Source of the DNA: a virus
Direction: 5' to 3' (one strand)
IMG/VR virus record: IMGVR_UViG_3300013093_000091
Span: 1 to 42,396 of that record
DNA: 42,396 nt
Shown here: one piece after another, positions 8,956 to 23,900 of the stretch
Layout of the letters: each line of letters opens with the position of its first letter
Position numbering within the stretch: the stretch's first letter is position 1
The notes under the pieces: model-generated
The model's input: only the letters and a program-made list of their open reading frames with translations
Told to the model about the DNA's origin: nothing
Database searches by the model: none
Translations under genes and position numbers: made by a program

Positions 8956-11900
8956 TAGTCAAGACGCACAAAAAGGTAATACTAGTCTTAGTATAAAGTT
9001 TCTTCCAACATTTTATCAAACTAGTGCCAACAGAAAATTTTTACAAGCTACTGTTGATCAACTTTTCCAGCCCGGCACAGTAAAGAAAATCAATGGATAT
9101 ATTGGTCGAGAAAATGCTAAAAGTGCCACAGGTACAGATATCTATATTACTGCTCCAGAATCTGATAGACAGAATTATCAATTTGAACCTTCTATAACAA
9201 TTAAAGATTCGTTAGGTAATAATACTTTCTTTAAAGATTATATTGATTATATTAATCAAGTTGGTGTATTTGGTGGCAACACATCTAATCATGCTAGGTT
9301 AAACAAGCAAGAATTTTATAGTTGGAATCCACATATCGATTGGGATAAATTTGTTAATTTTCAAAATTATTATTGGCTACCGTACGGACCTGACACTATT
9401 AAAATTGTAGGTCAGCAACGTGCCATTGAAAGTACTTATACTGTCTCAATTGAATCTGAAATTAATAACAATGAATACGTCTTTACTCCTAACGGATTTA
9501 CACGTAATCCTGTATTAAAATTATACAGAGGACAAACTTATATATTTGAAATCAATAGTCCTGGAAATCCATTCAGCTTTAAAACTGCACGTAGTATAGG
9601 AACTTCTGATAGATATCTTACAAATTTTATTGATAATTATGGAGTAGAAGTTGGAACTGTTACATTCACTGTTCCTCTAGATGCTCCATCATTGATGTAT
9701 TATCAAAGTGAAACAGATATTAATCTAGGCGGCGCCATAGAAGTTCTAGATATTTCAGATGATACTTATATTGATATTACTAGTGATTTATTAGGAAAGA
9801 AAACTTATAAACTTCCTAACGGAACTTATTTAAGCAATGGTATGAAAGTAGCATTTGCAGGAAATGTTACCCCTTCAAGTTATGCATCTGGAGAATATTA
9901 TGTCGAAGGCGTTGGAACTTCAATTAAATTAATTTCAACAACAACTTTAGAAGTTATCAACTCTTATACTACAGAAGAAACTATTCCTTTTGATAGCGAT
10001 AAATTTGATACAAATCCGTTTAGCGATGCTACTGGATTTGCAGGAACTCCAGATTATATTTTAATTAACCGTGCAAGTACCGATTATAATAATTGGAGTC
10101 GTTACAATCGTTGGTTCCATAAAGATGTAATAATATCTAGTGCATCTTATAACGGCAATGTTGCTAGTTTAGATCAAAAAGCAAGAGCTATTCGCCCTAT
10201 TATTGAATTTGAAGCAAATTTAAAATTAGCTAATTCAGGAACAACTGCAATATCTGACATAGATATAGTAGACGATTATACAACAGATGCGTTTTCAGTT
10301 ATAGAAGGAAGTTTTGGATATAACGTTGACGGAATTCCTCTTGCACAAGGTCAGCGTATTATTTTTACAGCAGACGAAGATAGACTAATAAGAAATAAAA
10401 TTTTTGAAGTACAGTTCTTAGATGTATTACATTTAAGTTCAGGTAGTCGTCAGATACATTTAGCTGAAATTACTGATCCAGCAACATTGACAAATATAAT
10501 TCCAGTAGTTTTAGTTAAATCTGGTGTAAAATATCAAGGTAAATCTTTTTGGTATAACAGAACTACTTGGGTATTAGGCCAGCAAAAAACTACAATCAAT
10601 CAAGCACCTTTGTTTGATGTTGTGGATTCTAACAAAATTAGTTATGGAGATACTAGTGTATATAATGGATCTACATTTGCTGGAACCACATTGTTTTCTT
10701 ATAAAATAGGAACTGGATCAAATGATTCTGCATTAGGATTTCCATTAAGTTATAGAAATATTAGTAACATCGGTGACATTGTTTTTAATTTTACACTGAC
10801 TACTGATAGTTTTCAATATAAAGAATCTACAGCAGTTATTACACAAGACATTAATGTAGGTTATTTGATCAAACAAGACTATGCAGGAAACTTAGTTTAT
10901 CAGAACGGATGGACTACTTGTACAGTTCCAAACACACAAGCCGCCATTAGAATTTATAAAAATTCAGGATTAACAAATAATTTTAATATTGATATTTTTG
11001 ATGATATTACAAATCTTTCTGATTTAGTTGTAAGAATTTATGTTAACGGTAAAAGACTTGATCCAACATTATGGTCTATAAGCAACGGCCCTCAATATAA
11101 AGTTGTTAATTTAACAACTGCTATTGGTACATCCGATGTATTAACAATTCGTGCATTTGCCGCTCAACCGATAAATGCTAACGGATATTACGAAATACCT
11201 TTAAATTTACAAAATAATCCGTTGAATAATACAATGGGTGATTTTACATTAGGTGAAGTTATTGACCACGTAGAATCTATAGTAGATAATTTATCAACTA
11301 CATTTGTTGGAAGTTTTCCAGGTTCTGGAAACTTAAGAGATCTTGGATCTATTACTCAATACGGTACTAAATTTGTACAACATAGTGGCCCTTTAAGTAC
11401 TGCTATCTATCATATTACTACAGAATCGAATAACATGATCCGTAGTATTGAACAAAGTAGAGATGATTACAGTAACTTTAAACGTAATTTTATTAAAACT
11501 GCTACGAATCTTGGCATCGATGGAGATCCAGTTACACTAGTTGATTTGATTATGCAAAAATTGAATAAGGATAAGCCTAATACTGCTCCTTATTATTTTA
11601 GCGATATGATTCCGTATGGCGCCGCAGTGAAAACTAATCTTACTGTAGTTGATCATCGAATTAAACAATACCCATTAAGCTCTGTTTTTACATTAGATGT
11701 ATTGTCAAATAAAGCTGTAGGTGTTTATCTAAATGGTGTACAACTAATTTACGGACAAGATTATACATTTAGCGATCAAGGATTTGTTATTATTGATTCT
11801 AGTATATCAATGAATAACGGAGACACTATCACTACAGTAGAATACGATAGTACAGATGGATCTTTTGTTCCAGCTACGCCTACCAAATACGGTATGTGGC

Positions 11901-14900
11901 CTGCTTATACTCCAAAAATTTATTTAGATACTACTCTAGTTACACCTCAAATGATGATACAAGGGCACGATGGAAGTCTTGTATTAGCATACGGTGATTA
12001 TCGTGATAATTTAATTTTAGAATTAGAAAAACGTATCTTTAATAATATTAAAGTAAAATACGATCCTACTATTTTTGATATTGCTGATATTATTCCTAGC
12101 TACAATCGAACTAATGATTATAGTTTAGCAGAATTTAATAACGTATTGTCTTCAAATTTTTATAAATGGATTAGTTTAACTGGTCAAGATTTTACACTAC
12201 CGCTTAACTACGATTTAAACAATTCGTTTACATACAATTATTCTAATTCGGCAGCACCAGATGGCACTCCTCTTCCAGGTTATTGGAGAGGAATTTATCG
12301 TTATCTATTAGATACCGACCGCCCTAATTTATGTCCTTGGGAAATGTTAGGATTCAGTATTCAACCAAGTTGGTGGGTAGAAAAATACGGTCCTGCTCCT
12401 TATACAGGTGATAATTTACCAATGTGGCAAGATATTAACGATGGCATGGTTCGTGCTCCAAATAGTCTTCCATACAAAGTTCCTAAGTATGCTAAACCAT
12501 TTTTAATGGAGCATATTCCTGCAGATAGTGATGGTTTATTAAAGAGTCCACTATTTTCAGGATTAGCATTTGGCCCTATTACACAAAGCGTTGATAATAA
12601 TTTTGTGTTTGGCGATGTTGCTCCTGTTGAAAATGCATGGCGCAGAAGTAGTTACTATCCTTTCAGTGTAATACTTGCAAGTACTTTATTAACTCCTGCA
12701 AAAACTTTTGGTTTATTATTAGACAGATCACGTATAGTTAGAAATCTTGCTGGACAATTAGTTTATAAAGATACAGGATTACGAATTCGTCCTCAGGATA
12801 TTTTAATTCCTAGCATTTATTCAAGTACCAAACGAGTACAAACTGCGGGTATTATTAACTATACAATTGATCATATTTTAAATTTTATCTTTAGTAATAA
12901 TGTAAAGTCTTATAATACATACGTTAGTGATTTATCTAATTTAACAGCTCAATTAAGTTATCGAATTGGTGCATTTACTAGTAAAGATCAAATTAATTTA
13001 TTATTAGATAGTAAGACACCGTTGAGTTCGGGTAGTGTATTTGTACCTCAGGAAAACTATCAAGTTATATTGAATAGTTCTAGTCCTGTTAAAAAGATAA
13101 CTTATAGCGGTGTTATTGTTACTAAATTGCAAAGCGGATATGCTGTAAAAGGTTATAGCAGAACTCAACCTTACTTTACATATTATCCTTATATACAATC
13201 TGGGCCAACAATTAATGTAGGCGGCATTAGCGAACCTTATACTACTTGGACTACTGGTGAAGAATATGTTGCTGGTAGCGTTATTCAATTTGGCAATGTA
13301 TATTATAGAACTCCAACAACTATAGTTGCAGGAACAACATTTGATCCAACACAATTTGTTTCTTTAGGAGCACTACCAGTTATTGGCGGAACAAATGCTA
13401 TATTGAGAATACGTTGGGATAGATCAAGTCCGATTGTAGTTCCATACGGTACAACATTTAACACAGCACAAGAAGTTGTTGACTTCTTATTAGGGTATGG
13501 ACGCTGGTTAAAAGATCAAGGATTTGTGTTTGATGATTTTAATACAAATTTACAAGCAATTTCAAACTGGGAAACTAGTGCTAAAGAATTCTTATTCTGG
13601 ACAACACAAAATTGGTCGGCCGGTGCAAACAAGTGGAGCGATTGGGAACCAAATGTAGCAATTTCATATGGTACTGTTGTAAGATACAATGGAAATTATT
13701 ATAGCGCATTGTATAATAATCCTCCGTCTAATGAATTTAATGAAAATTTATATGTTGTAGTTAACGGTATAGATGCTGTTGGCAATAGTGTGATTAGTTT
13801 AAGTCCTAGCGCAAGTAAATTAACGTTCACAACTCATTTAGAAGTAGTCGATGATATTAAAAATCAATTTTATGAATATGAAATTTTTAAAGTTGATGGA
13901 ACACCTATACAACCACAATTTTTAGATAGCTATAGAAATGGCAATGTTGTAAACTATTCTCCAAGAACAACTGACGGAATTTATAGTGCTACATTCTATC
14001 TAATACAGCATGAACACGTAGTTGTAGTTGATAACGCTACAATTTTTAATGATATAATTTATAATCCAGAAAGTGGTTATAGACAAGAACGTGTAAAAGC
14101 CTCAGGGTATGTGAGTGTTGATTGGTACGGCGGACTAGATATTCCAGGTTTTATATTTGACGAAGCAATTATTCAAGCATGGCAACCATGGCAAGATTAT
14201 GCACTAGGGGACATGGTAAATTACCAAGGATTTTATTATAGTGCATTAACAGCCTTACCTGGTACAGAAAGTTTTGTAGCCGCCAACTGGACACGTTTGT
14301 CCGAAAAACCAACTGCACAGTTAATACCAAACTGGACATATAAGGCCACACAATTTACTGATTTTTATAGTTTAGATAGTGACAACTTTGATACTGCCCA
14401 ACAAACAATGGCGCATCATCTAATTGGTTATCAAAAACGTCAATATCTTGACAATATTATTCAAGATGATGTTAGTGAATTTAAATTCTATCAAGGAATG
14501 ATTCGTGAAAAAGGAACACAAAACAGTCTTAATAAATTGTTTAATGTTTTAAGTTCTGACAATTTAGAAAGTTTAGTGTTCTACGAAGAATGGGCATTGC
14601 GTTTAGGTCAATACGGCGCCGCACGAGCTTTTGAAAATATTGAATTTATTTTAGATGAATCTCAATTTAGAACAAATCCTCAAGGATTTGAATTATCTCA
14701 AATAGCAAATCCTAGTCTTGATGAAACATTTATTATACAACAAAATTCTAACGATGTGTATTTAAAACCGTTAGGATATAATTCAAATCCATGGCCTACA
14801 TTATCTACATATAAACCGTTCTTGCGTAGTGCAGGTTATGTAAATTCTAAAGATGTATTTTTAAGTATAGGACATCTATCAGAAATTGTACATCAAGATA

Positions 14901-17900
14901 TTAATACATTCTCCGAAGGGTCATATATTTGGGTCACCTTTGAAGGCCCAAGTTGGAATGTTTATAGATATACTGACTTGCATATTCGTGCAACTGCTGT
15001 AACTTATAGTTCTAATGTTCTTACAATTACTACTGAAAATATAGTTAATTTAAAAGTAGGAGATTGGATAGGCTTGTCTCAAGTTTCAATATTAAAAGGT
15101 TTCTATCAAATTGCAACAATTGAACTTAATAAGTTTACTATTAATACTACCATTACAGGTTTTCCAAGTCAATTTACACAGTCTAACGAATTATTAATTT
15201 ACGGATTTTTAAGTCAACGTGCTAGTACTATTGATAATTTAGATAGCATTCTTGCACCTAATGTAAATCCTGGAAGCCTAGTATGGACAGATGACCAAGG
15301 AAACGGCAAATGGGCTACTTGGAAATTTGAGCCAGTATATAATATTTCGTATCTAAACAATTCTGCCCCGCAAAGAAGTTTAGAGTTTGGATCAGTTATT
15401 GCTATTAGCAGAGATGGATCTATTTCTGCTGTAGGAACAGGATTCGGCCAAATTACTACTTACGATAAATCTAGTACAGCTCTTCCATGGGTACAGAGAC
15501 AAATTATTGAACCACCGTTTATTGCTAAAAATACTGTTTATACTGTTACTGCAACTACAGTACTTAACAGTACTACAGTTACTACATCCGCTGCCGCATC
15601 TGGAATGGTAGGAGGTATAATTACAGGTCAGGGTATTCCTTTAGATACACTTGTAGTTTCAGTAAGCGTGGGTGTTAGTTTAACAATTAGTCAACCTGCA
15701 AATGCATCAAGTTCTGGAACCACATACAATGTAACAACTAATCCTAATCCAGGAAATATTATTGCATCATCGATTGCAATATCTCCCGATGGCCAGTATA
15801 TGATTACAGGAAGCCCATTGGCTGGAAATGCAGTCACAAATTATCTTGGTCAGTATGATAGTAGTAAAATATACGGTCCTGGAATAATAGTAAGTGACAC
15901 AAACGAATTTACTGGATTTACTGATTATTACAAAGCTACACAGGTTGTTCCTGCTAACACTGATCCAATTGACGGATCAAATTCAAATTATTGGCAACCT
16001 GTTTATTATGTTCCTGTTAATAGTTACGGTACATGGGATGATACTGTAATCTATCCAGCGAATACTCTAGTAGTTTATAAGAGTAACGTATATAAGGCAG
16101 CCACCGAGGTATACGGTCAAGTAACTATCACAGTTACAAACACGGCAGCATCTACGTATTATTTGACTACCTCGGATACTAGTGTGCTAGCACCTGGCTA
16201 CGAAATTATTTTTTCAGGAAATGTATTTGGAGGAATTACAGTAGGTCTTATTTACTATGTAAAAACAATTATTAGTAGTACACAATTTACAATAACCGCA
16301 GTACAGAATAGTAATTTAACAGTACCATTAACTGCGGCATCGGGAATTATGTCTGCTACACAGCAAGCACAAGCTACTCCCGATAGCGGCAACGGTCAGT
16401 GGACTTTCCAATACGCACAAAATGGTTATTCTGCTCAAGGTGTAATTAGTTTGTATGAAAAAGATGCAAACAACATTTACTCTTTAATCGACACTATCAT
16501 AAGCCCAGTTCCAGTGGCCAACGAATATTTTGGATCAGCATTTGCATTTGGCAATGATGTAATTTATATCTCTGCTCCAGGCTATAGTTCTAGCACTGGC
16601 AGAGTTTATAAATTAAAATATTCTACGGTTGTACAAGCACAATCTGCATATAACCCTGTAGGAAGTTCAAATGCAACATTGCGTGTAACTAGTACAGTCG
16701 GTATAAGAGCAGGCATGTATGTCTTAGGAACAGGTTTTACTAGTGGTCAAACAGTTACTAGTGTAGTTGATTCTACTACAATGATATTGAGTGGAAGTCC
16801 TGATAGTACACCAAATGGTGTAATTAAATTTGCAGTTATTGGCTGGGGATATGATCAAACAGAAATTTATACAGGTATTGTATCTGGTATGAATTTTGGT
16901 TATAGTTTGGCTATTAGTAATGATAATTCTACTTTAGCAATTAGTGCCGCAAGTACTGTCGAAACAGCACTAGTAGCAATATTTAAAGCAACACCAACTA
17001 ATATATTAACAACAACTGCCGCTAGTGGCAACGGCACTACTGCAACGTTAACATTTACTCGACAAAATCTTGTACCATATGCAGTAGGAGATACTATCAC
17101 AGTATCTGGATTATCCCCAACTGGATATAATGGTTCTTATGTTGTAACGGCATGCACTACTACATCTGTTAGTTATGCTAACGCAACTATTGGATCACAA
17201 ACTCATGCTGGCACTATTACTGGAAATAGTTTGTCTGGATTTGGTCTAACACAAATACTAGCAGGTACAGATTATGATATTCAATTAGCTATATCGGATG
17301 ACGGATCTTATATTGCAATCTCCGATGATACAGTCAGTACTTCCCAAGTTAAACAACAAGGATCTGTGGCAATTTATAACAATGTCAACGGTGTATATGA
17401 ATTCTATCAAAGTATAGTTCCTCACCAGCCAGAGACAAATGGCCACTTTGGTCGCAAGATTGCTTTTATGAATAACTATTCAACTTTAGTAATCTATAGT
17501 CAATATGGCGATACATTTATAACCACGTCACTTGACGGCGGAACTACAACTTTTGATAAGAGTTCAACTGTATTACGAGCTCGTCAAACTAATAGCGGCC
17601 GTATCGATATCTATGACAAATATGCTAATAATTGGGTGTTCAGTGAAAGTTTAACAAGATCAAACCCAGTAACACCGGCTGGCGAATTTGTAGTAGGCAA
17701 CACTTATTCAATATTAACATTAGGAACTACTGATTTTACCCTTGTCGGTGCTAGTACAAATGCAATCGGTGTTACTTTCACAGCAACAGGCGACGGTAAA
17801 GGTACAGGTACTGCGGCAATAGTTACTAACGAATCTGGAATTGCAGACGGATACGGAACTGGATTAGCAGTTGGCGCGAACCACATCTTAGTTGGAGCCC

Positions 17901-20900
17901 CATTTGGTATAGATCAAGGATTAACTTCTGGTCGCGTATATGATTATGGAAAAGTCCAGGGCATCAATTCTTGGAATATTATCCATAGTGAAATTGATAA
18001 ACCAGATGTAACAAAAATTAAGAAAGCATTCTTGTATAATCGTGTATTAGGCACTTTATCAACTTATATAGATATTATTGATCCTGCACAAGGTAAGATT
18101 GCAGGTCCTGCTGATGAAGAAATTAAATTTAAAGCATTTTACGATCCTGCAACATATACTGTTGGAGATACTACTGTAAACGTAAATGTTGGTACAGCAT
18201 GGACTGATGATAAAATTGGTCAATTATGGTGGGATCTGAGAACAGCTAAATTCTTAAATGCTTACGAAAATGATCCAGTATATAAAAACACTAACTGGAA
18301 TACACTAGCCACTGGTGCAAGTATTGATATTTACGAATGGGTAAGTTATAAACAATTACCTGCGGTCTGGGATAGCCTAGCCGATACACCTGCAGGAATA
18401 GCACAAGGAATAAGCGGAACAAGTTTATATGGTAATACGGTTTATAGTGTAAAACAAACATATAATACTGCAACACAACAATTTAAAAATACATATTATT
18501 TCTGGGTTAAAAATAAAAAATTCATTCCTAATGTACCTGGCAGAAATATGGCTGCTCAAGACGTTGCTAGTCTAATAGCAAATCCAAGAGGACAAGCATA
18601 CACTTATCTTGCACTGACCGGTCCTGGTAGTTTTAGTTTAGTTAATGCTAAGTCTTATTTAAAATCAGACGAAGTGGTTCTAAGCGTAGAATACTGGACA
18701 GGACAAAAAACAGATCAAAATATTCATAGTCATTGGAAAATGGTTAGCAATGATCCGACAACATATATTCCTCCAGTAATCGAGCAAAAATGGATTGATA
18801 GTTTGTGTGGAAATGATACTGCCGGAAGACTAGTTCCCGATCCATCGTTACCTGTTAAGTTACGCTATGGTATTGAAAATCGTCCTCGTCAAGGAATGTT
18901 TGTAAACAGATTTGAAGCATTAAAAGAATTTGTAGAGCTTGCAAATATCATATTATCTGAAAATCAAATTGCAGAAAATTATAGCTTGAAAAAATTAGAA
19001 AGTTACGATCCAGTTCCAGATTCAACTTTAGGTTTATATGATGTAACATATGATACAGTTTCTGAATTGAGTTATGCAAGCATTACTAATTTTGTACAAC
19101 CAGTAATAATTCCTAATATTTCAGACGGAAAAATTATTGGAGTAACAATTACTACATCTGGTAAAGGTTATGTAACTGCACCTTATCTTAATGTATCTGG
19201 TTCAGGAACTGGTGCAGTATTAAGAACAGTTCTTAATGCAAAAGGTCAAATTACTGGTGTAACTGTATTATCTAGCGGAGAAGGTTACGGAAGCGATACT
19301 ACTTTATCGATACGAAGTTATTCAGCTTTAGTTACTAGTGATGCAGATGCTAATGGTAATTGGAGCATTTATACATATGATACTATACAACAAACATGGA
19401 CTCGTACATTAACACAAGCATACGATGTTAGAAATTATTGGAGTTACGCTGATTGGTACGGATCTTATACTGATACTACAGGAAAAGTACTATTCACCGC
19501 TTCGCAATTTGTAACAGCAGATTTTTCTGTTGCTACAATTAGCGATTTAAATTCACTAACACCTAATATTGGACAAACTGTTAAAGTTAGAACAAGCAAT
19601 TCTGGTGGATGGACATTATTGTACAAATACGCAGAATCTTCAAGTGTAGATTGGACACAAAGTTATGCGGTGGTAGGATTACAAAATGGTACTATAAAAT
19701 TAAGTAGCAGTTTGTATAATTTATCTGGCACATCTTTAGGTTTTGATAATGCAATTTATGATGCATCCGAATATGACTTGGTTGCGGCAACAGAATTAAG
19801 AATTATTTTAAACAGTCTTAAGAACGATATCTTTATTGGAGATTTAAACGGATCATATTTGGATTTATTCTTTGCTAGCGTACATTATGTACATAGCGAA
19901 CAGCCGTATGTTGATTGGATATTTAAAACAAGTTTTGTAAGAGCTCAGCATAATGTTGGCGGATTAAACCAACCGGTAACTTATAAACCTGATAATCTTG
20001 CAAACTTTGAAGATTATGTTAATGAAGTTAAACCATATAAAACAAAAGTAAGAGAATATATCAGTAACTACGACAGTATAGATCCTGCACAATTGCCTAT
20101 CACTGATTTTGATATGCAACCGTTCTACGATGGTACTAAAATGTCCTTGATAGAAGTTTATGCACAACAAGGAAAAATTATTGCAGAAAATCCAGCAATA
20201 CAAAATTATCCATGGAAATTTTGGTTAGATAATGTTGGATTTATAGTTACTGAAATTAAATTAACTAGTGGTGGTAGCGGTTATGTTACAGAACCTCAAG
20301 TTATTATTTCAGGACTTAGTGGATCTGGTGCAACAGCTCGTGCATTTATTAGTAATCAACAAGTTAATAGAATTGTTTTATTAACTTCTGGTAGCAATTA
20401 TTTAGAAGCGCCAACAGTTACCATTAAAGGAGGAACAATCCCGACAGGTGTTCCTGCAACTGCAACAGCTATTATTGGCAATGGTGTTGTTAGATCAAAC
20501 TATATTGGAATTAAATTTGATAGAGTTGATCAAAAATATTACATAACAAATTTAGAAAAAACTGAAATATTTACTGGTACAGGTAGCCGTTTACAGTTCC
20601 CATTAACATGGGGTCCAGATTCTAAAATAGGAAAAAGCACTGTAACTATAAATGGTGTACTTGCATTAAGGGACGGATACACTCTAAATATTGCTTCAAG
20701 TACAGCAAAAGGCTACACAACTTATTCAGGAACAATTACGTTTACAACTGCTCCATCAAAAGGCGCAAGTATTGTGGTTGTTTATAACATTGACGAGTCA
20801 TTATTATCTGCAACTGATCGTATACAATACTACTATAATCCAACTACTGGAGAGTTAGGTAAAGATCTTGCACAATTAATGACTGGTATCGACTATGGTG

Positions 20901-23900
20901 GTGTAATAGTAAATGGATTAGGATTTGAAATATCTCAAGGATGGGATAGTGTTCCATTCTACTCAGATAAATGGGATACTTATGATCCTGCTTATACAGA
21001 TTATGCAGTTGTAGTGGATGCAAATACACACATATTTACATTGCCTTATACTCCAACAGCTAATACTCAGCTAAACATTTATAGAACAGCAAATAATGTT
21101 GATTCTTATTTGTCAGACGGTGTTACTAAAACTTATTCTTATGATATACACGATGTAAGTCCTTATGTTACTGTATCCAATACAACAAAAACTAAAGGAG
21201 TTAATGTTGCATTTACATCTATAAATGTTGTATCAGGTGTATTTGGAATTATTTTAACAGTAGCTAGTACTGCAAATATCGCAGTAGGCATGACTGTAAC
21301 TGGTAATGGGTTTGTTAGTGGGCAGACAGTTGTTGCTATACAAAATTCTACAACAATTACTTTAAGTGGTCCTCCTGATAGTCAACCAAGCGGCACATTA
21401 ATTTTTACACGTAATATTGCTGGAAGTTCAACATTGACTGTTTCTAGTATAGCAGGTGTACGTGTAGGAGATACTATTTCTACAGCCGATCAAAGTTTAT
21501 CTTTATTTGTAGAAGGCACAACGGTAAAATCAATATCAGGTACAACTGTAACATTAAGTTCAATATTGTATTCTGACATTCCAGATTCTACTTATGTAGT
21601 GTTTACAAGAACATTAGTACAGCCTACAGATGTAACTATTTCTACAGCTGGCACAATTGAACTAACAAATTTATCTAACAGTGGTATTATTTCTGGAAGT
21701 ACAATTAGTATTATTGGAAAATTAAATCCAATAAGATTAGATGATCCTAATTATAATATTGCTCCATACTTTTCACAATTAATTGAGGCAAATGCTTATG
21801 ATACTGCATTTAATTCTAATTTCCAAAGTTTACTAGTTGGACTTGCAATATTAAATCATATTAACACATACAGTTATAAAGTATCAGAAACTGTAGCGTC
21901 GATTAATGCATTAGCAGAATCTATTAGTAGCTTACCTGCTATAGCAGGTAATTCTGCAGCCGAAGCAATTATTGACACTAATACTGCTATTATAACAAAT
22001 ATTATTAGCGGCGGAGTAGTCCCACAACCAGTGTTCAGTCCATTAACTTCGACATCTCAAGGACAAATACATGCGGCTACTTTGTTAAATGATAATATTC
22101 CTTTTATCCAAGCAGAGTTAGTACAGTATATTACTAATAATCATCCAGGCATAACTTATAATGTTACTGATTTTCAAACAAGAATACAGTACATTGTATT
22201 AAGTTTGTGTTATGATTTGACTTATGGCGGTAACAGAGAATCTGTATATAGTGGTATACAATATTGGATTTATAATAACAGTATTCCTTTTATACAACCT
22301 AGTGTTTATTGGAGCGGAATATTTGGCTATTTGAATACAATAGCTCAAAATATTATTACTAATACAACATTTACAAGATTACAAACACATTTCTTCCAGT
22401 ATACAAACAATTCGTTGTCTGGAGGTAGTACTGCCAGTTCAAGTATATCTTCTAATATTACTACTATCACTTCTATTGTTAGTGGATCATTCTATCCATC
22501 AGTAGTTGCAACACAACCTACATTAACAAATGCAACAGCTCCATTGCAAACTGTTGCAAATGCAATTTTAACAGCTGAATCTAAGTTAATTCCTTCAGTA
22601 AATCCAAATGCACTTGTTAATACTTTCTTGGCAGACGGATCTTCAAACACATTTAGTATTCCTCAACCATATACATTGATAGACGGCGGTGCAAGTACAA
22701 CTACTGTTGATATTACAGTAGACGACGGCGGCTCAGCTGGTACAGTGTTTGGATCTTTGGATACTATCGAAGATGGTAGTAATGCAAGTTCTGTTGTGTT
22801 TACAGTAGCAAAAGGTGACGAATTTATTATTCGTCAAATTACAAGCGACGGATCTGTAACTCCACCAGATGCAGATTATGATACAGCATTAAGCGGCGGC
22901 GATACTAGCACACTCAATGGTGTGTATGCTACTGCAACTGGACTAGCAGCCGACGACATTATACTTGACGGTGATAATTTTGTTACTGAAACTTCAAGTC
23001 CTGCTCCGGAAGAAGTAGTTCCTGGACAATTAGTTGATACTTTAGCAATTAAAGTTTATGATAAACCTACAGCTGGATCAGCTATGATTAAAGTTGATAA
23101 TTATTTAGGAGATGGTTCTACAACAACATTTAAAATTAGTCAAACTCCTAACAGTACCGGTGCAGTAATTGTAAAATCTAATGGATTAATAAAAACTATC
23201 ACTAGTGACTACGATATTGATTATAAAAATAGTAGTGTTGTATTCCATTCAGCACCTGTAACAAATTCTGAAATTAGTATTTTTAGCATAGGATTTGCTG
23301 GAGAAAATATACTAGATATTGATTATTTTATCGGTGATGGTACAACAGTAGAGTTTGTCACAAATGCAAAATGGCAAACTCCAGTGAATACACTGATTTA
23401 TGTAAACGGCGTAGTTGCAAGTCCTCAGATTTTTAAAACTGATCAAACTTATGAATATTCTAATGCAATTGGTTTTAGATTTGCAGTTGCTCCTCAAGCC
23501 GATGCATTAATTAATTTTATTATTGTATCTGGAAATCAACCTACTTATACAGTTACTGGAATAGAAACTGTTGCTACTACTAGTGCGACACGTACTTATA
23601 CATTACAAAATCCAATAGGAAACGGATTACCAAATGAATCAAATATGATTGTACGTGTTGACCAGACAATATTACCAGCACCAGTTAACAGTTATTTTAC
23701 AATTAGTAGCAACAGATTAAATTATACAATTGATCCTACTAAATTTGTTCCTTATAGTGTAGACATTGCAAATATAAATGTATTAGTTGGTAATGTTGCT
23801 TTAGTATTAGGTACAGACTATATTGTTGATTTAGGTGGAATTACAATCAAAATTAACAAAAATGTTTATACACTTTATAAAGGTCAAACATTAATAGTAA

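Noticed and set aside
13004-13354. 116-codon minus-strand frame inside the giant gene
   Set aside because: Cys/Ser-rich shadow of the opposite strand without ribosome binding site; the same holds for the other antisense frames at 16900-25149.
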